From the NCBI GenBank assembly GCA_932294295.1, contig OW028574.1:15510215-15574214 (forward strand): a stretch of DNA of 64,000 bases. Reading direction: 5' to 3'. The notes under the pieces are model-generated. The model ran no database searches. It was not told where the DNA came from and worked only from the letters and a program-made list of their open reading frames with translations. Of the stretch, positions 10,741 to 22,120 are shown piece after piece. Position numbers and translations under genes: made by a program. The first letter of the stretch is position 1. The number at the start of each line of letters is the position of its first letter. Source of the stretch: Alitta virens (taxonomy: Eukaryota; Annelida; Polychaeta; Phyllodocida; Nereididae).

Positions 10741-11228
10741 TTTTAAAAGGCTGCTGCTCCTCTAATATTAGTCCGATTTTCCTCAAATAAAGACTGAATA
10801 TTAAGCGAGATATTTGTCTGAGAAGGCAGTTGTCTTGTGGCGGCTGCTGCTCCATTTATATTAATCCGATTTACGTCAAATCAGGACTGAATTGTAGTAT
10901 AAATCATACTGATTCCATACGTGTTTTCGGATTGAAAATAGACCAAATATTAAGCGAGATATTCGTCTGAGAAGGTAGCTAGGTTGGCGGAGGCAAACAG
11001 TGGTGCTCTCGCAGACGTCCGCGCCCTGACTGTATCAATGCAGGAAGGGCTGAGCCCTTCTTTAAAAGGCTGCTGCTCCCCTAATATTAGTCTGATTTTC
11101 GTCAAATTAAAACTGTATTGTAGCATAGTTCATACTGATTCCATCATGTTTTCGGATTGAAAATAGACCAAATATTAAGCGAGATATTCATCTGAGAATG
11201 CAGTTCTCTGGCGGCGGCCAGGTGCTCT
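10741..11228 (+). repeat. Satellite-like block, plus orientation, right side
   Basis: Partial and complete units of the same 217-bp repeat (unit starts near 10744, 10845 and 11066), ending beside the right GC-rich arm. Confidence 0.75.
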
Positions 11229-11248
11229 GTGTATGGTCATGATAATCC

Positions 11249-11396
11249 CGGCGGGTTACCCGTAGCACCCGGCGGGTGCTGCCCCGCCCCTTTTTGCTGC
11301 CAGAACCGGTCACCAAACCGGCGGAAAGAGCTGTTACATAACTATTACGTAATACTACGGGTTCACTACGGCAAAACCGGCCCGTGTGACAGTGGC
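11249..11396 (-). repeat. Right terminal inverted repeat of the composite element
   Basis: Reverse complement of 7674-7820 with only a few differences, such as GGTGACCGGTTCTGG for GGCGACAGTTTCTGG. It ends in CCCGTGTGACAGTGGC and is followed by TTA. Confidence 0.85.
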
Positions 11397-11875
11397 TTAA
11401 GTGTATTTGTGTTGATCATTAAGACTATCAATGAATTAGATCTTTAATGTGATGGTCTTGATGTTAAACTTCAGGCACCAATGAACTTATTTGTTGATGA
11501 TCATTAAAATTTCAAGTATGAACTCCCATTTCTAGATACTCATTCTGGTAAGTGACATTTGAAGTTGGTGTCATTGACTGAAGGATACAGCAGCTGTATT
11601 CATCCTTCCAATGGATTGCCCTTGTTGTCTGTGTTTGGAAGCACTTAACCTATGTTTCTTCACTCAATCTTTGGCCAGCCACCTAGATCTATCAAGATCT
11701 TAGCTGATAGGGCAACATCTTAATTAAGCTAGATATGATGCATAAATCATGCTGGGTAGTTATGCTTCTGGGAGCTTTGCTGGCTACATTGACCAAGCTA
11801 GACAAGCTTTGATATTAGATATGTATGTTATATTATGCCTTTGTCTATTACCTTTTGTTATTCTGCTTTTTTGCT
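11397..11875 (+). repeat. Duplicated module with the LINE-free (empty) site
   Basis: Positions 11415-11465 match the two flanks of the LINE at 3640-3670 and 5299-5330 joined without the element (CAATGAATTAGATCTTTAAT). From 11580 on it matches 5437-5737. Confidence 0.8.
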
Positions 11876-12827
11876 AAAAGAAAAACATAATTCGAGCAAT
11901 TTCTTGTTATCGTCTTTACATACAGAAATCTTTGCACATTGTCTTGGACAACAGCTGTACTGACCGTAATATTCTGTATGAATCGACTTGTTTTTTCGTA
12001 AAGAGAGAAGAAGAAAGAAGATTTGCGCAGTGTTTCCATTTGTCATCACAAATTATTGTGATGCACCATTCAAAATTAAAGACTGCTTTCTACGTGGTCT
12101 GGTATCTCTCTATGTTGTTTGGATGGTTGTGCTTACATTGGGTCTCTAAAAAAACAACAATCTGTGAATGCTTGAATGGATGGAAGGAAAAATCAAGACA
12201 GTTTGTTATCGATTTGTTTAGCCAACCCCACCAATTAACAGTGTCATCACTACTAAAATGTATCATATGACCAACAAAAGTCTGGTCAAAAGATTCGCTA
12301 AGCAAAATATAGCCTCCCATTTATGGTAAACATGGGTTGACCATGTTGAACAATCATTAATTATGCTACCTTCCCTTCATTGGTTTACTTTGGCACTAGA
12401 ATGAGTGGTGTATTATGTAGATTGACCTACCATAAGGACTAATATTATGAACCCAGACTCAGAACCTCAAACGAAATGGATGAAAAAATGAACATTATCA
12501 ATACAAGCCTATAGATGTAATTTGATGATTTAGACATGTGATTGCTAAAGCCTTCCAATGTGCATAGAAAGTTAATAAAACTAATAAACAACCTTACAAA
12601 GTTAGGATTTATTTAACATGATAATTATTCTCTGTTTAATATTTTTTCATATAGAAAGCCATGGTATAAAGAATTTAATCTTTTTCCTGTGCTGCATTAG
12701 AGAGGGTAATCAGCAATAGAACAGATTAGTAACAACCTTACAATGGCGGAATAGCATAATATTTATCCATTAGTTTGCATGTTAATTAGACATGGTTAAT
12801 TTATCTGTGCTTGTCAGGAAATACAAT
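11876..12827 (+). repeat. Duplication unit, copy 3 (short)
   Basis: Nearly identical to 5738-6690. It breaks off at 12827, in the sequence GGAAATACAATAT, and continues directly into another copy of the 5443 module. Confidence 0.85.
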
Positions 12828-13015
12828 ATAACAGCTGTATTCATCCTTTCGATGAATAGCCCTTATTGTCTGTGTTTGTAAGCACTTAACCTATGTTTCT
12901 TCACTCAATCTTTGGCCAGCCACCTAGATCTATCAAGATCTTAGCTGATAGGGCAACATCTTAATTAAGCCAGATATGATGCATAAATCATGCTTGGTAG
13001 TTATGCTACTGGGGA
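12828..13015 (+). repeat. Partial copy of the duplicated module (right end of the array)
   Basis: Matches 5445-5620 (CAGCTGTATTCATCCTTTCG, TTGTCTGTGTTTGTAAGCAC) and is closer to that copy than to 11590-11760. Homology ends near TGCTACTGGGGA. Confidence 0.85.
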
Positions 13016-15807
13016 TAATATTATTGCAACGGTGCTATTGGTGTGTCAAACAATCTGATATACATCTGCAGTTCTAATTCAATTCCGCAAAGTATATTTG
13101 AGTTTTTATCATTCCTAAATTGATATTACATTTCAGCTCATGTGACTTGCTCTAATCTAGCTTTCTAAACTTCTAAGAAATAAAACTGAAATGTATGATA
13201 TCAGATTTCTTTGTTGTTATTATCCTATATATGTCAGTACTTTTCCATTGCTACGTTTTAGACGGAATTCTAAAATTGGATTTGTGAGGTTTTTGTTTCA
13301 TGGCTTTATTCTTTGAGCTGTGGGTGACAGCTAATCGTATATATGAATAAGTGTTTTCTTAGCTTGTTTGATTAAGACCAGCAACAAAGCATCTTGCATT
13401 CCTAGAAAGATTCTTGATACCCGGTGAGTCAATTTATTCTTCCTGTTTCCCTTCTATTCCTTAATGCATAATACTGGGTCAGTAGAGAATTTGTGATGCC
13501 ACCAACATAAATTTTCTGCAGCATGGTCAACGTTTGTGTTTTCGAGAGCACTAATGTGCCATCATTAATACCTTTTCAAGGTATTTTCTTGCACATGGTA
13601 GAAAATTTCACATCACAGTTATCAGCAGAATTGTATCAAGTCTGTCTGTATTATAATTAAATTACTCTCCTTATGACCAACTGTAGTCAGTGTTGTGTAA
13701 TTAAGTTTAGTTATGAATTCATGGGCCCAGAATGAATCAATTCTACCAAGTGACTATTGAAATGAAATTATGAAATACGAAACATTCTAGGGATACTGAT
13801 TACGGACTATTATAAGTAGTACTTGCTACAAGATTTAAATTGCAGTGCACATTTAATGCATTGTTTTCTTTAAAACCACTGCTATCTAGTTCACTATGAG
13901 TGTCTGTGGATGTGCTTGAATTCAGCTACTAAAATAGCAAAATGGAGAAGGCTAGAGGAGATAAACAATCAGGGGCATCAGACACAGGGATGTGGATTTG
14001 ATTTCATTACTTAATGCCAACTGTCAACATTGCTGAGAAGTCTGGTAAACAAACCTTCTAAAGGGATTTCTTGTCTGTTTACCCTTAGAATTATCTGGTG
14101 TTTAGTTAATTAGCCAACCAAACCGAGATACCAGATACTTTTCTTTCATGGCCTAGATCGCCAAACGAGGGAATTAAAATTTGAGACAACTAATCCGTGG
14201 ATTTTATTTTGAATTCATGAGGCCAGAATTAATGAATTCTAACAGGGATATTATACCCTGATAATATGAATATTAATCTTGATGGTCCTAATGGTAATGA
14301 CAATGTCAATCAATATAAATTTAGCTAATCTTCAATTTTGCATGAAATAAAAAAACCAAGTTTCATTAAGATAACCAGAAAACGACTGATAATGTCAATA
14401 TTAAATGTCAAAAGTTGCACCAAAATGTAATTATTGATATCAAATAAACTGCTGATGTGATAATTAACCGTATCAAATTACTGATGTGAGTCCTGAATTA
14501 GCTTGTTTACAAGTGCGTGTGAATGGGAAATTTGGTGTTTTCAAAAATAAAACAAATATTTTCTAACTTCTGTGCTAGTGCTTCATTATCCATTTACAGA
14601 TATAAAATATTTCATCTTGGGGTACTGAGTATGGGAATTAGTTAAACTTTCACTGTTCATGCTTTTTCCATAGGAAACCACATGAGTCTCAATTTCCCAT
14701 ATTAGGATGGAGAACAAAATGGTAAGAAATAGTTTTCAAGTAAATGCATTAGGGTTGAGCTATTTTAGTTCACTAACAGTGAAGGAATTGTGGTTTCTTC
14801 TCCAGCGTCCATCAAGATCACCACCAGGCCATGCCATTGAAAGTATTGGGCCTCCCTGTGGCGAAGTTGGTAAGACCTCGAAGCTTAGTGGCCAACATGG
14901 GGCACTGCTCAATGCCAATGTAGATGGATAAACAACCATTTAAAAGTATCCAGAACAGAAGCAATATTTACCTAAACAAACAGTGGGTATAGAGTGGCTA
15001 CCTCTAGTAAACGGTCACTGTATTCAAACTGCCCCAGACAGAATCTTTGTTTTACACCTTTATAAAACAACAACCTGTGTTGAACGACCAGATTTATCCA
15101 TTCCCTTATGTGACTGCTAACACAGGTTTGTCTCAATAGTGATTTGAAGAATCTGGATGTCTAAAGGATTTCTCTTCACTGTAAGTCTAACTAACAGATT
15201 TGTCTATATGACAATGTCTCTTACATCTCAGTCGCATTTCTCTTACTGGAATAAGCTGACCTCTTACTATACGCTCATGCTACAGGCACGTTCCCAGTTA
15301 CATTAGGTGTGGCTGGTTCAGTATTATGAACAAAAATAGAAGCGAATAGTCGTAATAAAGTGGCCTTTTTACGTGCTGGTCACTGACTGTCGCTCTAGAA
15401 TAACAAGACCTTTCAGACAGAAACTATCTGTGCTATCTCCATCACATCACCGGAGGCTGGGAGGCCGCATCCCAGCATCTTCTGTTCCATATAAGTGCTG
15501 CAGCTACAATGCATCAATACAATTCCACAGCTCTAGGCAGACTGTGCTTATTTGCTGGTCTGACTGGTAAATCTAGATTTAATCAAGTTAAGGCTTCCTT
15601 CCTCCTTGAGAATTTATTTCTTGATGTAGTTTTAAGATGAAGTTTGGGCTGATCTTAGAATAATAATTCACGTTAATGGTTAGTGTGTTGCCAATGCTAC
15701 TGATCTGAAGATTAGTCAGCTGTCGTGAGTCATGACTATAAGCCAGAGGCAGACGTAATGTTGAGTTTGTATAGCTTAGAATCCACACTATGTTACACAT
15801 AATGACC
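13016..15807. other. Unique sequence, no gene recognised
   Basis: AT-rich sequence without a convincing coding frame. Two short related segments with GAATTCATG-GGCC-CAGAAT at about 13716-13755 and 14208-14250 are the only internal repeat noticed. Confidence 0.5.
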
Positions 15808-16091
15808 CATAAGATAAGATAAGATAAGATAGATATGATAAAATGTTATTTAAAGTCGGTGGTGATACAAATAACAATAAAGCTATAAAAGCTTTTCGCC
15901 GACAGAAAATTATGACAAAAAAAAATGGAGAAATATTTACAAATGAATAGATGAGACACAAGGCATTGTCATTTTCAATCTCATACAAATGACGTCCACA
16001 AGAGATAAGCTTATAAAACTGAAGGCAAGGACTCGAACCCAGGGCACAGGGAGGAGCAGGCTAACACTTAAACCAGGAGGCTACCAGCTGT
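15808..16091 (-). mobile_element. tRNA-derived SINE with (TCTTA)n tail
   Basis: On the minus strand the element starts with a tRNA-like head (CAGCTGGTAGCCTCCTGGTT, then the B box GGGTTCGAGTCC from 16029-16040). It continues through an A+T-rich body and ends in TCTTATCTTATCTTATC (15809-15831). The head, body and simple-repeat tail are complete, so this is probably a full-length copy of a family different from the other two seen in the window. Confidence 0.7.
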
Positions 16092-17117
16092 AATAATTAA
16101 TATACACCAGCTGTTGATATAAAGCCACGATAATCACACGTTTTGCCTGTGATATTATTAAGAATTTTCTGTATATATTACAATGACTCCTACATTACTT
16201 GTTGCCTAATGGATTTCAGAGAGCTGTTTTGTGAAGTGTATATAATATATATATTATGTAGTTCTTGCAAAGCTACTGTTTGAAACTTATCCAATCGTCC
16301 TCCAAAGAAAGGACTCTAGCTCATTTCTTATGCAGTAAGAGAATATACTTTTTCGTGTAGGTTTAAAAGATACGAAAGAAAGGTAAGCTTCTGTTTCCCA
16401 ACTACATTTTCACTTTGCTCTAGCGTTGTATTTCTTCAGTGGCTGTTCCTGGGGTCAGAGGTGTCCTTTGTCCAGTTATCTTTTTAATGGTGGTGGAACA
16501 GTCTGTAATGGCATTCTAAGATGGCCGTAATTGAGTTGTTTAATGTATTTAGTGTTGGAGGTCGGGAGGCGCCCCAAAACATTGCCTTTGCTCGTGTGTT
16601 TTGCACGTAAAGCTGGGCTAAGGCTTTGTTGTTGATTAGAGTCACGGTTCAGGCCACCTTACCTGGGTCATCCTGTTTAACTCTTGCTTGATGCAGAATG
16701 GCAAGTAGTACCAATTACTACAAACTGCTATATACTGTGCTACTAACTCAGATGCCGTTATAATCAGTTCAGTTTTTCAAGCAAGAACACTGTGTAACTG
16801 CATACTTGAATCAGTTTTGTTTTGTCCTTATGATGAGGTTGCCTTGTGTTGCAAAATAGACAGAAAATACATGCACTGCACTTGCCAATGTTGTAATGTC
16901 TCAGATGCTGTGCTATAAAAAATTAAGGAATCAAGCCAGAATATTGTGTAACTGCCCTTTAAAAAAACTTTACTTTGATCCAAAATGCTGTATTATTAGT
17001 CTTTTGGGATGTCTCAATCCTACTGGGTTGAAGTTGGTCAGCCTATATGATCAACTGCCTCTGGCAGATGCTATGATGAGGTGATGGGCTTGTCCAAATC
17101 AATACATGTTAAGCATT
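16092..17117. other. Unique sequence, no gene recognised
   Basis: Nothing beyond a short TA-rich run (16240-16258) is seen. Confidence 0.5.
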
Positions 17118-17262
17118 TACCCGTGGGTGGGTCTTTTATTTGCCTCAGCATAAACACAGTGCGATTCACCAATTTAATGTGACCACTGAGATGCAGCTCA
17201 TGAAGAGTGACCTGGTTAGGATTCGAACACTAGACCGCTCTGATCAGCTGTTTAATGTCTAG
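17118..17262 (-). mobile_element. tRNA-derived SINE (family 1), partial
   Basis: Minus-strand relative of 17403-17703: ACCCGTGGGTGGGTCTTTTA, TTGCCTCAGCATAAACACAG and a decayed tRNA-like head with GGATTCGAACACTAGACCGC. The tandem duplication begins four bases after it. Confidence 0.65.
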
Positions 17263-17265
17263 GAT

Positions 17266-18413
17266 GTTACGCGATGGAAGTAGAACTGCTGTGCACTCGC
17301 AACGCGATTATACTTGCTTAAATGTTGTGCTGTAATCAGTTCTCACAACAAACACTATCTTTGATCCTGAGTGTTCTAATACTGAGGTTGTGTTGTCTTT
17401 TAGCTGGGTGGTCTAGTGGTAAGACACTCGCCTGCTCCTCTGAAGGACCCGGGTTCAATCCCAGTCCCGGGCACCTTTCATGAGCATCATCCCAGCTGGA
17501 TGTCATTCGGATGAGACGTTAAATTGTGGTCCCTTGTACTCAGTGTCTATGTTGAGGCAAGTAAAAGATCCCACCCATGGGGTAAATGTGTAACTTAGGT
17601 GGACTCCTCCTCTCTCACACCTCATCAATCAACCCTTGATAGTGGCAAGAACTTGCCTTAGAGGGCTGCACTTCCCATATTCATCTAACCATCTATCTAT
17701 CTAGTAGTTATACAGTTACATCAATGTAGTCTGTTTTAAGCTGTCATGCAAGTTTTATCATTAATCACTTGAATTTTCCATGCATTACAAGTGTACTTCC
17801 ATTGAATTAGCATTGCACTGAAAATCTTGGTAGGTGTTGGTCTAAATCATAGGTTTCACTGCACTATAAAATTAATCCATAACGCAAAAATCACCTTGAA
17901 TGAAAGTGTCAGTCTTTATTTTACCTGCCATGGCATTTTATACTTTTGTGAGGACTAATCAAATATTCCACCCAATTTAGTTTGAGTATCTCGCTCTTAT
18001 AATGATAATGTTGGGTGAACTTCAGCGTTATCTTTGCAATTCAAAACGATCCTTTTCTTCTCTCATCTCATGTGCAGCCTCAAGGAATGTTGTTTTCAAT
18101 TCGTCTTGCCCTTTGAAACCCCTTGTTAAAACCTGTAGCCGTTTGAAACCAAAGAAAACCAAAAGAGATAGAAAAAAACCTTAAAAAACAATTGAGGATT
18201 TTCAATTCTCAGAACAACGCAAACGAATGACAAATGGCAGTGAAAGACAAAAAGTGGAAAATGAGGCAAAGAGTGGAAGGGCAAAATGTTGGAAGGGATT
18301 GGTACAAATTAGTCAAGGACCGTCTGGTTTGGTTGATTGCCCAATTCACGTAGTTGATCAACGAAGGGTGAAGCAACAGAAGCAATTGATTGTGCAGATG
18401 AGTAACTCCTCTT
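17266..18413 (+). repeat. Tandem duplication of 1148 bp, copy 1
   Basis: From GTTACGCGATGGAAGTAGAA to AGTAACTCCTCTT the sequence is repeated immediately at 18414-19561 with only scattered substitutions, for example CCCGGGCACC versus CCCAAATACC in the SINE head. Both copies hold the same SINE and the same short frames, none recognisable as a protein family. Confidence 0.95.
17403..17703 (+). mobile_element. tRNA-derived SINE (family 1), intact-looking
   Basis: The tRNA-like head (17403-17475) has an A box (TGGTCTAGTGGT) and a B box (GGGTTCAATCC). It is followed by a conserved body (GAGCATCATCCCAGCTGGAT, CATTCGGATGAGACGTTAAA, GTCCCTTGTACTCAGTGTCT, AAAAGATCCCACCCATGGGG) and a (TCTA)n tail. This is the best copy in the window and the reference for the others. 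The internal Pol III promoter looks usable by eye. Confidence 0.8.
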
Positions 18414-19561
18414 GTTACGCGATGGAAGTAGAACTGCTGTGCACTCGCAACGCGATTATACTCGCTTAAATGTTGTGCTGTAATCAGTTCTGACAACAAA
18501 CACTATCTTTGATCCTGAGTGTTCTAATACTGAGGTTGTGTTGTCTTTTAGCTGGGTGGTCTAGTGGTAAGACACTCGCCTGCTCCTCTGAAGGACCCGG
18601 GTTCAATCCCAGTCCCAAATACCTTTCATGAGCATCATCCCAGCTGGATGTCATTCGGATGAGACGTTAAATTGTGGTCCCTTGTACTCAGTGTCTATGT
18701 TGAGGCAAGTAAAAGATCCCACCCATGGGGTTAATGTGTAACTTAGGTGGACTCCTCCTCTCTCACACCTCATCAATCAACCCTTGATAGTGGCAAGAAC
18801 TTGCCTTAGAGGGCTGCACTTCCCATATTCATCTAACCATCTATCTATCTAGTAGTTATACAGTTACATCAATGTAGTCTGTTTTAAGCTGTCATGCAAA
18901 TTTTATCATTAATCACTTGAATTTTCCATGCATTACAAGTGTACTTCCATTGAATTAGCATTGCACTGAAAATCTTGGTAAGTGTTGGTCTAAATCATAA
19001 GTTTCACTGCACTGTAAAATTAATCCATAACGCAAAAATCGCCTTGAATGAAAGTGTCAGTCTTTATTTTACCTGCCATGGCATTTTATACTTTTGTGAG
19101 GACTAATCAAATATTCCACCCAATTTAGTTTGAGTATCTCGCTCTTATAATGATAATGTTGGGTGAACTTCAGCGTTACCTTTGCAATTCAAAACGATCC
19201 TTTTCTTCTCTCATCTCATGTGCAGCCTCAAGGAATGTTGTTTTCAATTCGTCTTGCCCTTTGAAACCCCTTGTTAAAACCTGTAGCCGTTTGAAACCAA
19301 AGAAAACCAAAAGAGATAGAAAAAAACCTTAAAAAACAATTGAGGATTTTCAATTCTCAGAACAACGCAAACGAATGACAAATGGCAGTGAAAGACAAAA
19401 AGTGGAAAATGAGGCAAAGAGTGGAAGGGCAAAATGTTGGAAGGGATTGGTACAAATTAGTCAAGGACCGTCTGGTTTGGTTGATTGCCCAATTCACGTA
19501 GTTGATCAACGAAGGGTGAAGCAACAGAAGCAATTGATTGTGCAGATGAGTAACTCCTCTT
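18414..19561 (+). repeat. Tandem duplication of 1148 bp, copy 2
   Basis: Almost identical to 17266-18413. It ends at CTCCTCTT, after which the sequence is unique (GCCACAATG). Confidence 0.95.
18551..18851 (+). mobile_element. tRNA-derived SINE (family 1), tandemly duplicated copy
   Basis: Copy of 17403-17703 carried by the tandem duplication. The end of the tRNA-like head differs (CCCAAATACC). Confidence 0.8.
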
Positions 19562-19821
19562 GCCACAATGTTGGGTGGTTCCGACAATAGGTGACCATCA
19601 TACAGAAGGCCACCAGAGTGAATGAATGGCCACCCAGGAATTAAGGCACTGACAGGACACTGGTCTTCCCGGATTGAGGATTTGTGGTTTGTGCTGCAGG
19701 ACAGGTCAGCATACAGATGTTCACATAGGTAACTTGGGTACACTGCTTATTTAGAGGACTGTAGTTGTGGTGTACTAGTATGTAGTGTTTTGTTTCTCAA
19801 ATATACACGAAAAAAGTTAAA
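19562..19821. other. Unique spacer
   Basis: No feature is recognised between the tandem duplication and the dispersed repeat that follows. Confidence 0.5.
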
Positions 19822-20105
19822 GTGAATTTTCACGGAAGGTTCTCTATATTTCCACCAGATGGCTAGGACAGAATACTGCAATTATATTGACTGAAAACGT
19901 TCCCGCCCTTGGCTGTGATTGGCTGAAGCAAAGTGCATCCTAGCAGCATTTTTAGTGCATTTTAATGTATATTTGACATCTTATCGTTCAGTTGATTTCT
20001 GTCATTTCCCTGAGCAACTTATATTAATGAAATCAGTTAGAATGAGTAATAAGAGGGGAAGAAAGACTTATTTCTTGCTGAATACAGGGCTGATAAGGTA
20101 AAAGA
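19822..20105 (+). mobile_element. Fragment of a Tc1/mariner-like element with promoter-like module and ORF start
   Basis: Reverse complement of about 46600-46905, which lies inside the TA-flanked element 45928-47150. Both copies keep CACGGAAGGTTCTCT, a GC box next to an inverted CCAAT box (CCCGCCCTTGGCTGTGATTG) and AAAGTGCATCCTAGCAGCA. About 150 bp further on both have an ATG opening a short frame (MSNKRGRKTYFLLNTGL here, MSKKRGKTYVLLNSGL in the other). This looks like the promoter and first residues of an element-encoded protein whose remainder is lost. The identity of that protein is unknown. Confidence 0.5.
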
Positions 20106-22120
20106 CTCTATTTCACTTGATGTGGTGGCAGCACAGACTCTACATATGATAGGACGATACTGACACCCAGCCTGAAGGACAGTGAAGGTGTAGTATACTT
20201 CTTACAAAAAAGCAGGTGGTACCCCCACACAAATGACCACAATACGTTTAGTGTTTTGTGATACACGAGATTTGGGCCAAACTGTTGCCTCAGCTCTTTC
20301 AAGCCAATTCTCTGTCCCTTGCATCGTACATTCATTATATGCTGGAATATGCTTGTACAAATTAGGCCTCCCACGCTTCGGAATGCCAACATCAAGCCGT
20401 GGTCCCCCAGGTATTCTAAGAAATAATCACTCACATTATAGTGAACTACAATGAGTTTTATGACATGAAATAATCTGCTGCTGGCTAATATAAAATTGTG
20501 CAATTTGTAAACAAATTTTCTGATTTTTGTTTCTTTTTTGCACCATTTGCCATCTATCCATGCAATGGGATGAATCCGATGTAACAACAACAATATATGC
20601 CTGTCAGCATACCATATTCATTTAATTTGTTTCGTCAAATATATTAGCGCAGAGAATAAGTTTTCTCCTCATCAGGCATATTTGATTAGATGCTTTATTC
20701 TAACCTGTCGTGTTATGGAATCACATGCTACTAATCATTCGATGGAATTACTTTCATAACGTTGTCATTAATTTCATGCCATTAATGCATGGGAACCTGT
20801 CAAAACCGAAAAAAAATGAATTAGCGAGATTTATTATAAATGAGCATTGCAGCTGAAATGCCTGCAGGGAACTGTTACTTTATATTGCATAAAGAAAAGT
20901 AAAAGAAAAATAATTGATGGATTTGAAAAGTTAGCAATAAAAAGTGCATGTTACGCACCTACAAATTAATGTCAGTGGAAGTAAAGGGAGCCATTAATAT
21001 ATATATATATATTTATTTAAGCATTTAACACTTCGAACTTCGACCTCTTGAGCTAGACTTGTGCAGGATTACAACTGTCGCCACCTATAATAACACCTGG
21101 CAGTAGTCATTGCTGGACCAATGTCGGGCCTTGCAGGTGCTGTCATCTTGTGCATAATATCAGCGTTTAAGCCAATCAGAAGCCAGTTAACACGACGACG
21201 CAATGACGCCATTTTCCAAATATAGTGCTTTCTAAGGCCTTCTCTGATTGGGCAATAAGTTTCGGTTGCATCCAGATGAATAACCACACAAATTCCGGCC
21301 ATCCAGGGCAAAGGTCGCTGTGCCAGCTCCCATGCACGGCGATCTTTGCCTATGGTGAAAAATGATATTTAAGCCACTCCTATAGATTTTAGAGGTAAAT
21401 ATGAGCTTTACCAAAGATCTAAAGGCTATCTTTTTGACTGAAATCTAAGTATTTTGAATGTGTTTACAATAATTGACCTCACAAATAGTAATTTTGACCT
21501 ACAAGTTAGTCAGATTAATTTAACAACTTATTCTCATTGTGTCGCGTAGAGTGCATGTTTTTTTTTTTACTAAGAATTCGTTTTTACGACTAATTACTGC
21601 ATATTTACTGAAGCTGTCTCTGAACCGCACTTGTGGAGGATATAATGAAATATGCAATAAAAAAAAAATGAAAATAAATAAATCCACTTACCCGAAGTCA
21701 CTTGAGGTCTGACTAAGTTCAATCCGCTGTAAATTGTATGGAATAAGAAGAGCTATAAAACCCACATAATGTCTAAGATTGATTTGGATAAGAGAATCTA
21801 TGGACCTTCATCAGTTGGATTAGACATTTAAGGCAAAGATCTACAGATTACAAACTCATAACTCAGCAACCTTAGAATAGCTTTTTTTCTGTTTATTAAT
21901 TCTTGGTCGCTCTTGCTGCTTATTTTTCACTCTGTTCTTGTAACGATGAATTGAAACTATAAAAGGAAAATAAAAAGCAAGCTCTTTTATTAGGCAGGTT
22001 AAATTCTCCTGGCTTTGAGGTTTTAGATAAATTGCTAGTTATAGATGGTCTATATACAGCCGGAATGTGACAGGCTGAATGAAAGAAGGCAAAATTGAAA
22101 ATCTGGCTTTTTAGTTATAT
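20106..22120. other. Unique sequence, no gene recognised
   Basis: The longest frame here is a 161-residue minus-strand frame at 20108-20593. It has no recognisable motif and no splice-site context, and I do not call it a gene. A short (TA)n run is at about 20998-21011. Confidence 0.45.

Larger units (their letters stand above)
7674..11396. mobile_element. Composite GC-armed terminal-inverted-repeat element (Harbinger-like target site)
   Basis: Both ends carry the same roughly 145-bp sequence in inverted orientation, starting GCCACTGTCACACGGGCCGG, and each is flanked by TTA (7671-7673 and 11397-11399). A 3-bp TTA duplication is the target-site pattern of PIF/Harbinger elements. Inside are GC-rich arrays with a 21-bp period next to the left end and in the middle, blocks of a roughly 217-bp repeat in both orientations, an AT-rich palindromic centre near 9220, an inverted piece of the host duplication (9876-10170) and a second, variant terminal repeat at 10253. 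No transposase frame is visible, so it would be non-autonomous. The inner end suggests two related elements nested or joined by rearrangement. Confidence 0.75.
1..13015. repeat. Array of local segmental duplications, repeat distance about 6 kb
   Basis: The sequence from base 1 to about 1960 recurs at about 5738-7467 and again at about 11876-12827. A second module, beginning near an ACAGCAGCTGTATTCATCC motif, lies at 5437-5737 and 11580-11875, partially at 12828-13010, and in diverged form near 3120-3240. The second and third copies are almost identical over 5395-6700 versus 11520-12830, while copy 1 is visibly more diverged, so at least two rounds of duplication are implied. Later insertions (a LINE, a composite inverted-repeat element) break the units. 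The first copy runs off the left end of the window. No gene is recognised in the unit: short frames shared by copies differ mostly by amino-acid-changing substitutions or are frameshifted. Confidence 0.85.

Noticed and set aside
18227..18469. 80-residue frame present in both copies of the tandem duplication
   Set aside because: Identity between copies only reflects the recent duplication. There is no known motif.
20108..20593. 161-residue minus-strand frame, the longest besides the sulfotransferase
   Set aside because: No recognisable domain, no splice context, and it begins right after a transposon fragment. Possibly decayed transposon coding sequence, but nothing supports that directly.
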